A stretch of DNA of 64,000 nt from Pseudoalteromonas rubra (GTDB taxonomy: Bacteria > Pseudomonadota > Gammaproteobacteria > Enterobacterales > Alteromonadaceae), in NCBI RefSeq assembly GCF_000238295.3, contig NZ_AHCD03000026.1, positions 124,001 through 188,000 of the forward strand, given 5' to 3'. The number at the start of each line of letters is the position of its first letter. Position 1 is the stretch's first letter. Below the pieces are notes generated by a model, which saw only the letters and a program-made list of their open reading frames with translations, was not told where the DNA came from and ran no database searches. Below are positions 17,429-26,183 of the stretch, in pieces. Made by a program: the position numbers and the translations under genes.

Positions 17429-18543
17429 AAAATAGTCTCAAGTACTCGATTTACGTTTTTTTCTCGCACATACCTTTCGGCAATTAAAGACTTATTGAAC
17501 TCAGACTCAGAGTGAAGGAGCTGTTGTGACTTTGCCAACTTGATCGCTTCAACTAACTCGGTGACATCATTTGAAGGTATCACACGGCTCATTTTAAACT
17601 GCCTTAATGTTTCTGCAGCTTGACCCTCACCACCATAAATAACATAGCGACCTGTAGCTAAATACTGGAAGAGCTTAGAAGGCATTGCCCCAGAAAACAG
17701 TGGTCCTAACTGAGCGTAAAGAACATGAGAAGCATTATAATGTTCTAATACTTCAGACCAACTAACATGACCTGTAAATTCAACATTACTTAACTTTTTT
17801 TCTTTAGCCAGAGCTTCCATCTCTTCTGTTTGAGGCCCGTAACCTACAATCTTAAAATTAAAGTCTGGTAACAGGCTTGCCGCTTCAATAAATATTGATA
17901 GATTTTGTGCTACACCAACTTTCCCACAATACGTTATTGTGAAAACAGAGTCCGAAGATGGTGCACTCAAATTGTTAAGTTCTTTAAACTGTTTCTCGGT
18001 AACACCGTTTGAGTATTTAAGAACTTCGCCGCGCCTCTTAGACATATATTCATATTCGGTGTCGTTTGTTACTATCTGATAGCTAGAGTACTTGACATTG
18101 ACATCGGCAAGGATTCGAAATAAAAACTTAGAAAGTCTTTGTACTAAACTCCCATCGTCCAAATATTCCCAAGTTAAGTCTCTGACATCCAAACAAACCT
18201 TTTTCCCTTTCAACAAATAGAGGTTAAACAAGAGAAACATGGAAGGTATTGTAACGATATATAAATCAAACCCCTCTATGGAGGCTTTTTTTAGTATACG
18301 CCTTGATTCACGCCACTCAAAAATAGCTCTTTTGATAAATGACTTCGGTCGTTCTCGCTCAGAAAATATAGAGGCGTGTTTTACTTTCTTACCAATATCT
18401 TGCTTAAGTACAGAGTCAGCACTAAAAAGCGTCACATCCGCTTTCTTATCCCCTAAGCAATCAATATATGGGAGGAGCCTATTTTCAACTGTGGGCTCAT
18501 CGTTAAGAGCTAAATTAGTAACCAAGCAGATTTTAGGTTTCAT
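17425..18543 (-). CDS. Glycosyltransferase family 4 (WbuB-like)
   Basis: Predicted cytoplasmic GT-B retaining glycosyltransferase of locus 1. The 372-residue protein opens KICLVTNLALNDEPTVENR, has the central ITYCGKVG segment at the start of the second Rossmann domain, and a C-terminal donor-site motif SGAMPSKLFQYLATGRYVIYG typical of WbuB/WbnH relatives. The ATG at 18543 (GGTGAG upstream) avoids the 7-base overlap that a start at 18555 would create. It lies in a tight run between the heparinase-like gene and the WbpV-like gene. Donor and linkage cannot be read from sequence. Confidence 0.82.
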   Translation of the reverse strand: MKPKICLVTNLALNDEPTVENRLLPYIDCLGDKKADVTLFSADSVLKQDIGKKVKHASIFSERERPKSFIKRAIFEWRESRRILKKASIEGFDLYIVTIPSMFLLFNLYLLKGKKVCLDVRDLTWEYLDDGSLVQRLSKFLFRILADVNVKYSSYQIVTNDTEYEYMSKRRGEVLKYSNGVTEKQFKELNNLSAPSSDSVFTITYCGKVGVAQNLSIFIEAASLLPDFNFKIVGYGPQTEEMEALAKEKKLSNVEFTGHVSWSEVLEHYNASHVLYAQLGPLFSGAMPSKLFQYLATGRYVIYGGEGQAAETLRQFKMSRVIPSNDVTELVEAIKLAKSQQLLHSESEFNKSLIAERYVREKNVNRVLETIL

Positions 18544-18548
18544 ATTAC

Positions 18549-20213
18549 TCACCATTTCACCAAAATTGAGAAAGGTTTCTTGGAATCAATACTCTTTAAA
18601 ATAAGTTTAGTACCAGTAATTGATATACCAAACTCTGGGTGATAATCATATTTTTCTGTTGAGACCTGAGCATTATCTACTTCAATTAATACATCTATGT
18701 CACTCGAGCCCTTATGCTTCAACCTAAAATTGAAGTCATTAATCTCAGTGACAATAATATCAGGGTGCAAATGATAATGACCAAAAACCCCTTCTTCGTT
18801 TTTTACAGGTATGGAATCAACAATTTCTAAACTTGAAGCACCACAACATATTTTTCTTGTATGTATATAGTTAGAGTTTATCCTAGCGTAACCATCGTGG
18901 CTAAGATTAAGTGTAATCCGGTCTGCAGACTTATCCAGGAGCTCACAAGAAGAATGAGCACGTCTGGCCACTCTGAAACCACTCCACACTTCAGAAGAAT
19001 TTATATTTTCTATGCTGACAGTATTATGTTTTGAAGTGCCCCTTTCAGCCTCTCGCTCTTTTGAAACACCATACATAGATGTGCCAGAGTTAACAAAAAC
19101 TCTCTTTCCCATTAAGGAAAACTCAAAACTTAAGGAGTCTGCATGTGCATGACCAGGCTGATATGACGGTCCTATCTCTGCATGATTAATGATAACTTTA
19201 TAAGTTGAGCCATTTATTACAGAAAAACCAGATTCGTTGTGATGTGTGTATATTTCGGGCTTTGTTCTTTCTGTCGATATTTGCAATTGCTCAGCGTATT
19301 CAAACAGCTTTGCCGGGCTCGGGGCGATTCCAATGGCAGCATCGTTAAAAAAAGATATTTCATTATCTTGATGTAACATGCTTTCAAGCCACGAAAGTCC
19401 TTTCTTTGCAATGCCTTTCCAGCTCTCCACTCTATCGAGAAGTAGTTCCTGCTCTGAAGATAGAGCTAACTCTATCAACTCCAAAACATCCCATAACATA
19501 ACGCTATGGTACATAGGACTGAGTTCATAATGCGCACCATCTTCTAAAAACTGCTCATTGAACTCGGCATCCAATATCTCTAAACCTCGTTGCAGATAGC
19601 TTTTACCTAAAGGTCCGAAATAAACTCCAGCAAACGTGAGGGCTTTTCCATTAGCGAATAAATGATTAGCTAATATGTGATACTCACATTGCTGCATTAA
19701 TGCTTCTGATTGTTGGAGCAAACTGCCTAAAAACCGGCCGTCTCTATACTTAAACTTTGATGCCCATTTTATAAAGTTTACGATTCTCAATGAAAGAGTG
19801 TAAGGCTCCCAGCCATTTCCTGCACAGGCGGGATTTTCATTAATCCACCTATGAACAAGTGATGTATGGAAAGCAACTCTATCATATGCGTCCGAAGAAT
19901 TGAGATCATCAAAGTAATGCAAATTATAAAGCCAAAGCTTTTCAAGCGTTGTATCATTCCAAATCGCTTTGCTTTTGATACTTGCTTTTTTATTCAGGAA
20001 GGTCGCTTCATCACAACTGGTTATTAACCGTTCTTTATAACAAACACCATCCCATTCAAAGCCACCGCCAATCTGATTAAAATCAGACTGCTCTTCTAAT
20101 GCTTCTAAAGTTAGCACAGACGGCTTCTTAAAACGGTAGTAAAGACGATAATATACTTGTTTGGCGGTGAGGTATCTCACCGTCCAAAATAATCGAGAAA
20201 GCTTAGTCAACAT
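18549..20213 (-). CDS. Heparinase II/III-like (alginate lyase family) protein
   Basis: The 554-residue protein matches the two-part heparinase II/III architecture: an alpha/alpha toroid (about 80-330, with LWLYNLHYFDDL, NGWEPYTLSLRIVN and ILANHLFANGKAL) and a beta-sandwich domain (about 340-554, with PGHAHADSLSFEFS, the conserved His-rich motif). No clear signal peptide is visible, so it may act in the cytoplasm or stay membrane-associated. Such proteins often sit in polysaccharide clusters beside a bi-domain oxidoreductase and a GT4, as here. Whether it cleaves, edits or modifies the polymer or its lipid-linked precursor is unknown. Confidence 0.8.
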   Translation of the reverse strand: MLTKLSRLFWTVRYLTAKQVYYRLYYRFKKPSVLTLEALEEQSDFNQIGGGFEWDGVCYKERLITSCDEATFLNKKASIKSKAIWNDTTLEKLWLYNLHYFDDLNSSDAYDRVAFHTSLVHRWINENPACAGNGWEPYTLSLRIVNFIKWASKFKYRDGRFLGSLLQQSEALMQQCEYHILANHLFANGKALTFAGVYFGPLGKSYLQRGLEILDAEFNEQFLEDGAHYELSPMYHSVMLWDVLELIELALSSEQELLLDRVESWKGIAKKGLSWLESMLHQDNEISFFNDAAIGIAPSPAKLFEYAEQLQISTERTKPEIYTHHNESGFSVINGSTYKVIINHAEIGPSYQPGHAHADSLSFEFSLMGKRVFVNSGTSMYGVSKEREAERGTSKHNTVSIENINSSEVWSGFRVARRAHSSCELLDKSADRITLNLSHDGYARINSNYIHTRKICCGASSLEIVDSIPVKNEEGVFGHYHLHPDIIVTEINDFNFRLKHKGSSDIDVLIEVDNAQVSTEKYDYHPEFGISITGTKLILKSIDSKKPFSILVKW

Positions 20214-20214
20214 G

Positions 20215-22347
20215 CTAATCTTGATTCCTCAATTGCTCTGCGATATCAATTGATACTTTAGCAACCTCAAAAATCTCTTGACTAGAAATAGGCATTTCAC
20301 GACCTTGCTCGATGGCGTCCAAGAACAGTTTCGAACAATCGTCTTGTCCTTTATCTTGTTTCCACAAATTCATTTTATTAAAACCGGACCAGCCAAAACC
20401 TTTCAATTTAATGAAGTTGTCAAGTTGAAGAACTTTGCCGTCCACGAAAGCTTCAATCCTCTCTTTCGGAAAGCTATTAGAGCCATTTGCATAGTAATGA
20501 ATTGTACCTAGAGAACCATCTTTAAAGCCTAAGATAATAGCGGCTTTATCCTCTACAATACTTCCATCACATTGTTCTCCGACCCGTCTGGCTTGCACGG
20601 AGACAATTTCAGAATTGGCTAAAAACCTCATTAGATCAATATAATGACATGCCTCTCCGATAATTCTCCCACCGCCCTTTTCGATATCATGAACCCAGTG
20701 CTCTGCGGGGATATCACCTGCATTCATGGTCATAATAAAGGTCTTTGGCTTATTTACAGAAGAAATCAAAGATTTCATTTTTTGAACATGTGGTGAAAAA
20801 CGACGGTTAAAGCCCACCATCAGAGCTGCCGAAGAACCTTCATATGCGCTTTTTACTTTATCAAGCTCTTCGTATGTTAAAGCCAGCGGCTTTTCAACAA
20901 AAACATGCTTGCCAGCCTCTAGAGCTTTGCAGACAAAGTGAGCATGAGAGTTATGTTGAGTAACAACTGCTAGAGTGTTTATTTCATCATTCGTAAACAA
21001 AGAATCGGTGTCGCTAATTGCATTTTCGAACCCCAATTTTTTGCCGTAAATAGAGCTATTAACACCTCCAGAAGTAGATAACGAATGCAACCTACAACCC
21101 GCTTTTTTAAATGAAGGTATTAAAGTTCTGGAAGCATAATTACCTGCGCCAATAAAACCAACAGAAGGCTGGTTTGCAGAAACAGGCCTTGCAGTTTCTT
21201 CTGCTAAACGTAGGATATTAGTATGACGCTTATCGACCGCTGATTGATAATTCAGTATCAACCCTAAAACAGATTTATCTACTGTAAGTAATTCGTATGC
21301 ATCTTGTGCGTTTTCAAACTCAAACACCTTTGTTATCAATTCGTCGATAACGAGTTTACCGCTAGACATCATATCGAGTACTGCTTCAAAGTTTCGTTGC
21401 TGAGTCCAGCGCACAAAACCTAAAGGATAGTCATTCCCTTTATCTTCATACTCTTCATCGTATCTACCAGGGCCATATGAGCAGGAAACTTGAAAGCTAA
21501 TTTCTTTTTCATAAAAGTCAGAACGATTTAGTTCCAAACCGACAACACCAACTAAAACAACTCGCCCTCTCTTACGGCACATTCTGGCAGCTTGAGTAAC
21601 TGGATCATTTGATTTAGTAGATGCTGTAATAACGACTCCGTCTACGCCATTGCCACGACTGAAAGCCATACCAGTAGCAACGGGGTCTTCCCCCTTTCCA
21701 GGATTGCAAATTTCTGCACCATACTGCTTAGCAAGTGCCAATTTGGCGTCGTCGAAATCAATTGCAAGAACCCTACATCCTTGCGCTATAAGTAACTGCA
21801 CAGTCATCAGACCAATCAGGCCAACACCTGTTACTACGATAGCCTCACCTAAAGTAGGTTGAATTAGACGAATACCTTGTAAACCAATACTACCAACGAC
21901 CGTAAAGCTTGCCTCATAATCCGAGACATTATCAGGGATCTTTGCACATAGGTTTTTAGGCACTCTTACAACATCTGCATGAGGACCATTCGATACAACT
22001 CGGTCGCCTACTTTAAACTGATCTGCACCTTTTCCTACATTGGCAACGACCCCGACGTTACTATAACCAAGAGGCAAAGGCTGGCCTAGCTTTGTTTTAA
22101 CAGCATCATATGTTGTCATTAATCCATCAGTCTTGACTTTATCAAGCACCATTTTTACTTTTTCGGGTTGTTGTCTGGCCTTATCTAGATAGCTGGCTTT
22201 ACCAAACTCTACCAGCATTCTTTCGGTTCCCGCAGAAATTAAACTCGCCGAGGTGTTAACAATCAAATGCCCTGATTTTGATTGAGGTACAGGTGCTTCG
22301 ATGATAGAAGTTCCGCCTTTCTCTAAGTCTTGGAGTACTTGTAACAC
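20215..22347 (-). CDS. Bi-domain oxidoreductase: MDR alcohol dehydrogenase fused to Gfo/Idh/MocA
   Basis: A 710-residue natural fusion. Residues 1-360 form a medium-chain dehydrogenase with the cofactor motif TGVGLIG near 173-179; residues about 393-705 form a Gfo/Idh/MocA oxidoreductase with GFIGAGN (397-403) and the EKPLA motif near 478. Both halves look intact, implying two linked redox steps on one sugar, for example oxidation then re-reduction with a change of stereochemistry. The substrate is unknown. The GTG start at 22347 has GAGGA upstream. It is followed after 1 base by the heparinase-like gene, a pairing common in surface-polysaccharide loci. Confidence 0.85.
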   Translation of the reverse strand: MLQVLQDLEKGGTSIIEAPVPQSKSGHLIVNTSASLISAGTERMLVEFGKASYLDKARQQPEKVKMVLDKVKTDGLMTTYDAVKTKLGQPLPLGYSNVGVVANVGKGADQFKVGDRVVSNGPHADVVRVPKNLCAKIPDNVSDYEASFTVVGSIGLQGIRLIQPTLGEAIVVTGVGLIGLMTVQLLIAQGCRVLAIDFDDAKLALAKQYGAEICNPGKGEDPVATGMAFSRGNGVDGVVITASTKSNDPVTQAARMCRKRGRVVLVGVVGLELNRSDFYEKEISFQVSCSYGPGRYDEEYEDKGNDYPLGFVRWTQQRNFEAVLDMMSSGKLVIDELITKVFEFENAQDAYELLTVDKSVLGLILNYQSAVDKRHTNILRLAEETARPVSANQPSVGFIGAGNYASRTLIPSFKKAGCRLHSLSTSGGVNSSIYGKKLGFENAISDTDSLFTNDEINTLAVVTQHNSHAHFVCKALEAGKHVFVEKPLALTYEELDKVKSAYEGSSAALMVGFNRRFSPHVQKMKSLISSVNKPKTFIMTMNAGDIPAEHWVHDIEKGGGRIIGEACHYIDLMRFLANSEIVSVQARRVGEQCDGSIVEDKAAIILGFKDGSLGTIHYYANGSNSFPKERIEAFVDGKVLQLDNFIKLKGFGWSGFNKMNLWKQDKGQDDCSKLFLDAIEQGREMPISSQEIFEVAKVSIDIAEQLRNQD

Positions 22348-22488
22348 AGTAAATCCTCAATTTGTCCTAATATATTATTGATATTTATGATGCTCTTGGT
22401 GCTGGGAACCTAACCGGTCACAATCAACACCAAATTGCTAGCAAAGTATTGGCATCACTAAAAGAAAGCTAACTAACCTTCAGAAAAA

Positions 22489-23274
22489 TCAGTTTCGCTT
22501 CCCTAAATGTGCAATCTCTCTTATTTTCGATAAAATTGGTTCTGGTAAATAGCTAATTAAAACAGCCTTGTACACGCCTTTAAACACAAAAAGGCTGCCA
22601 GCTGAAGCGCCTATAATTTTAAACTTCTCAATTAGCTTCAAAACATCATCTGGAGAACCCGCTCCACCTAGTATTGTGAGCGGTACATTTGCAAGATCTC
22701 GTACTTTTTCGGCCAACTTCATGTCGTAGCCTTTCATCATTCCATCTTGATCGATTGAATTAATGACTAATTCACCAATCCCAATTTGCTCTAACTCTGA
22801 AATTACTTGCTCGAGCTTCTTTTTAACTTTTTTCTTTCCGTTATGAGTGTAAACTTCGTAACTACCAAATAAGGATTTCTTGACGTCTAAAACGACAACC
22901 ACACTTTGTTTGCCAATTATATCTGCCATTTCGCGAAGAACCGATGGATTTCTTAGCGCTTCGCTAGAAATAGCGACTTTTTCTACACCTAACTTAATGA
23001 TTTCTTGTGCTTGTTGAGGAGTTTTAATGCCCCCTCCATAACATAATGGCATACGACTTTCGTTAGCCAAATGCTTAATCATTTGATAATCCGGTGATTT
23101 GTTTTCAACCGTCGCATCAATGTCTAAAACAATCAGTTCATCAACTTCTTTTTCATTGAAGATTTTAACCGCATTGATTGGATCCCCAACATATTTTGCG
23201 TCTTGAAACTTTACAGTTTTAACTAGCCCTTTATTGTGAACGAGCAAACATGGGGATACTCTTGATCTCAACAT
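22489..23274 (-). CDS. wbuZ: HisF-like subunit of the acetamidino-sugar synthase (WbuZ/HisF2)
   Basis: TIM-barrel paralogue of imidazole glycerol phosphate synthase cyclase. With the HisH-like glutaminase and the WbpG/WbuX amidotransferase it supplies ammonia to convert an acetamido group of a sugar to acetamidino. The 261-residue protein keeps the phosphate-binding HisF segments (YGGGIKT, GGAGS, GASAGSLFVF). At position 11, where HisF has its catalytic Asp in CLDV, it has Leu (CLLV), so it is not expected to make histidine. The context, a tight trio with overlapping ends, makes this assignment secure. Confidence 0.9.
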   Translation of the reverse strand: MLRSRVSPCLLVHNKGLVKTVKFQDAKYVGDPINAVKIFNEKEVDELIVLDIDATVENKSPDYQMIKHLANESRMPLCYGGGIKTPQQAQEIIKLGVEKVAISSEALRNPSVLREMADIIGKQSVVVVLDVKKSLFGSYEVYTHNGKKKVKKKLEQVISELEQIGIGELVINSIDQDGMMKGYDMKLAEKVRDLANVPLTILGGAGSPDDVLKLIEKFKIIGASAGSLFVFKGVYKAVLISYLPEPILSKIREIAHLGKRN

Positions 23275-23891
23275 AATGAAAACTCAGCGAAATTCTTAAA
23301 TAAGTTAATTCCATTCGAGTGACTTTTCTCAGGGTGGAACTGGAACCCAAATATATTGTCCTTTCTCACAGCGCAGCAAAAGTCCATGCCATAGTGGGCT
23401 TTAATCATGACATCTGTTGAATCATGCGCATCGAAATAATATGAATGGATAAAATAGAACCCTTTTTCGCAATCTATCCCATTCAATAGCGGGTGCGCTT
23501 CTGTCGGTTCAATCTCATTCCACCCCATATGCGGCAGCTTTGGCTTAAACTCTATCTTTGATTCATCAAACTTTCTGACCGTAGCATCGAACCAACCAAG
23601 CCCAGGTAATTCACCTTCATCGCTCCCCTTGGCCATTACCTGCAATCCAACACAAATCCCAAGAACAGGTTTTTTTTCAACCATTGCAAAATGATCTAAC
23701 GCTGCTCTCATGCCTGACTTTTCAAGCTGTGTCATCGCTTCGTCAAAAGCGCCTACCCCTGGCAAGATGATCTTATCAGCCTTCTTCAAGTCTTCTGGCG
23801 TACTTGCAAAAAAGGTCTCAATCTTAAGCTTGGTAAATATGTTTTGAATAGCTTGAATATTGCCGGAGCCATAATCAACTATAGCAATCAT
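23268..23891 (-). CDS. wbuY: HisH-like glutaminase of the acetamidino-sugar synthase (WbuY/HisH2)
   Basis: Class I glutamine amidotransferase domain, 207 residues, releasing ammonia for the sugar amidotransferase. Visible are the opening YGSGNIQAI, the LPGVGAFD loop, the nucleophile C80 in GICVGLQ and the His/Glu pair in FHPEKSH. It overlaps both neighbours by 4-7 bases, so it is coupled with wbuX and wbuZ. A histidine-pathway HisH is excluded by context and by its partner lacking the cyclase Asp. Confidence 0.9.
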   Translation of the reverse strand: MIAIVDYGSGNIQAIQNIFTKLKIETFFASTPEDLKKADKIILPGVGAFDEAMTQLEKSGMRAALDHFAMVEKKPVLGICVGLQVMAKGSDEGELPGLGWFDATVRKFDESKIEFKPKLPHMGWNEIEPTEAHPLLNGIDCEKGFYFIHSYYFDAHDSTDVMIKAHYGMDFCCAVRKDNIFGFQFHPEKSHSNGINLFKNFAEFSLC

Positions 23892-25036
23892 CGCTTACCG
23901 CCTTTTTCTAGACCCAATTTACGCATAACCTTTGCCCCAATGTTATAGATAGACTGCTGGTTCTTATAGTCCTTATACGTTTTATTGGGAGCATCTAAAT
24001 AGCCTTTCAGCTCTTCAGGTGTAATGCTTAGTTTATTTGCAATATAGTTGAAGTCATCCTGAATTGTTTCTGGATCATATGGTGGTTTTTTAAGTCGCTC
24101 TAATGCATCCTCTCTCGTCATTTGACCTGTTACGATCAAGCTAGAGTACTGCACCTTGCGAGTGTCATAACCAAACTTTTCATAAAGCCAATAAGCTTCA
24201 TAGAATCTTGTAAAGCGTGATTCAAAGTGTTTTTGGGCATACCGTTGATAACCGTAGTTGTCTACAAGAAACTGGGTTGCTTCTTCTTTATCATACGGCA
24301 TAAAGTCAAGTGGCCTGTAAACTTTTATACCTTTTATATAAGGCAAATATACTTTATGCCAAAGAATATTTGTCAACGGAAAGTTTTTGAGCTTTTTGGT
24401 ACCAAACTTTTTCTGAATATCTTTAATCTGTCTAGAGTCTGATTGAAAATACATCCACTCCATGGGATTTCTGATACATTCAGTGGAGTAATTACCACCA
24501 GTTAATATATGTTTAATTTTATGCTTTGACGCAAACTTATACATTGTCGCGAAAAACGCATGGTCTTGAGGCGTATCAGTATGAGAAACCCCAGACTTAA
24601 AAAAGGATAGCTGGAGATCTTTCATTTCCTCCCAGTCAATCACTTCGGTGTACAGATCTAAGCCCAGACGGTCAACTATTTGCTCTATATTATGCACTGC
24701 CTGCTGAGAGTTCCACCCTGCATCAACATGAAATACCAGGGGACGTAACCCCAATTTCACCTTTGCCAAGTAAACTAAATATGAACTATCGATACCACCA
24801 CTCATACCGATAATACAGTCAAACTCTTTCCCCTGACCTTCCTTCTTAATATCTTCTGCAATTTTTGATATCTCAGCCCAGCCTTTTTCGTCAGTATGCC
24901 AATTTGGCTTTATATCCGTATAAAAGGTATTACAATGATCACACACTCCATTTTCATCAAATGTAATTTTAGAGTCCGTTGTATCCATCACACAATTTGT
25001 ACAAATTGTATGTTGCGATTTTGTATCTGTATTCAT
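23888..25036 (-). CDS. wbuX: N-acetyl sugar amidotransferase (WbpG/WbuX/PseA family)
   Basis: ATP-pyrophosphatase enzyme that activates the acetamido carbonyl and installs nitrogen, giving acetamidino sugars. The 382 residues have an N-terminal zinc ribbon (C12-x2-C15 and C32-x2-C35), the PP-loop SGGIDSS (79-85), and a HVDAGWNS segment. In P. aeruginosa O5 the homologue WbpG with HisH2 and HisF2 acts on the ManNAc(3NAc)A pathway; in other species the trio makes L-FucNAm. Locus 1 also encodes wbpB, wbpD and wbpE, so a 2,3-diamino uronic acid derivative is the favoured substrate (inference). Confidence 0.9.
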   Translation of the reverse strand: MNTDTKSQHTICTNCVMDTTDSKITFDENGVCDHCNTFYTDIKPNWHTDEKGWAEISKIAEDIKKEGQGKEFDCIIGMSGGIDSSYLVYLAKVKLGLRPLVFHVDAGWNSQQAVHNIEQIVDRLGLDLYTEVIDWEEMKDLQLSFFKSGVSHTDTPQDHAFFATMYKFASKHKIKHILTGGNYSTECIRNPMEWMYFQSDSRQIKDIQKKFGTKKLKNFPLTNILWHKVYLPYIKGIKVYRPLDFMPYDKEEATQFLVDNYGYQRYAQKHFESRFTRFYEAYWLYEKFGYDTRKVQYSSLIVTGQMTREDALERLKKPPYDPETIQDDFNYIANKLSITPEELKGYLDAPNKTYKDYKNQQSIYNIGAKVMRKLGLEKGGKR

Positions 25037-25037
25037 T

Positions 25038-26183
25038 TTAGTTTAAAACCCTAAGTGCAAGTTGTTTATAATCTAGCAAGCTTTTCGCAATTTTGAATGA
25101 CTCTTCTGACATAGAGGAAATGCTGCATTTTTGTTCACTGATACTCGTTAACACCTCGACAATAGAATCCGCATTGTTCGCGTACCAGCCATTATTTTTC
25201 AGATATGGCTTATGACTCTTAACATCATCAATTATCACTGCACATCTAGCACACAAGCTAGCCTGCATTGTCACAGATTGCGTACCTGGTTGAAGGTAAA
25301 CATCCGCGGCGTCAAGCAGGCCATCAACATCATCAGGAGATTGCCAACCTAGAAAGCGAATTCTACTATCTGATCTGATAAGTTTCAAAGCTTCATTCTC
25401 TAGAGGAGTGTCCAGGATACCTGCTATCAAAAAAACAAAATTGTCATCTCTTACTTTTGTAAATGCAGTAAGTGATTCCATTAATTTTTTTCTTGCTGTG
25501 AACTTTCCAGACTGAATGAAAACAATCTGCTCATCCGTCACTTGAAGACTTTCGCGAACCTTCTGTCGTGAGTCCAAATACGCTTGCTCACTTTTAATTA
25601 CGCCTCCGAGAGGATAAAACTCGAGACGGTCTCTGTCTATTCCATAAAAGTCACTTAGAAAATCCATTGTCTCTAAAGAGATACAGAGAATCTTTCGCGC
25701 ATATTTACTAGCAATTTTAGCGATTGGACGATAGTACAAATAATGTAGCAAATATTTAGACCCAAAGTTTCGTGCACTATTATTAAAATCCTCGTGACTA
25801 TCAAAATACACTCTTACATTTGGATTATTCTTTATATATTTACATACAGTGAGAAGCTCCCAACCACACATTGAATGAAACATAATTACTTCTGGATCAA
25901 AACTTTTGATAAAGTCATAGACGCCGGAATGGATTCTTAATTTCGCCATTAACTTTCTGGGCAGAATGTTTAAGTAATCAATCCTGGTAATTTCTGCACC
26001 TTCGGCACAAGTGTAAGTACTAGGCTTTACGTAAGTTAGCTTCTTATCTTTATCGAACACTTCTGTAGACGCCAAAATCTTAACTTCGTGACCAGCTTGG
26101 ACATGCTCTTTAACAAGCATATTTTCCTGGTATGACACATCATCGATATAGAAGTTTGATAGACAAATATGCAGTATTCTCAT
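25038..26183 (-). CDS. Glycosyltransferase family 4, divergent donor site
   Basis: GT-B protein of 381 residues: N-terminal acceptor domain beginning ILHICLSNFYIDDVSYQENML and a C-terminal Rossmann half starting near IVFIQSGKFTARKK. The usual GT4 EX7E signature is replaced by a glutamine-bearing stretch, LQPGTQSVTMQASLC, so the donor chemistry or activity may be atypical. It starts where the OafA-like gene ends (4-base overlap) and is followed after 1 base by wbuX. The best functional guess is a transferase for one of the two later sugars of the repeat unit. Confidence 0.72.
   Translation of the reverse strand: MRILHICLSNFYIDDVSYQENMLVKEHVQAGHEVKILASTEVFDKDKKLTYVKPSTYTCAEGAEITRIDYLNILPRKLMAKLRIHSGVYDFIKSFDPEVIMFHSMCGWELLTVCKYIKNNPNVRVYFDSHEDFNNSARNFGSKYLLHYLYYRPIAKIASKYARKILCISLETMDFLSDFYGIDRDRLEFYPLGGVIKSEQAYLDSRQKVRESLQVTDEQIVFIQSGKFTARKKLMESLTAFTKVRDDNFVFLIAGILDTPLENEALKLIRSDSRIRFLGWQSPDDVDGLLDAADVYLQPGTQSVTMQASLCARCAVIIDDVKSHKPYLKNNGWYANNADSIVEVLTSISEQKCSISSMSEESFKIAKSLLDYKQLALRVLN

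Noticed and set aside
22489..23891. Histidine biosynthesis genes hisH and hisF
   Set aside because: The HisF-like protein lacks Asp11, no other his genes are nearby, and both overlap the N-acetyl sugar amidotransferase gene; they belong to amidino-sugar synthesis.
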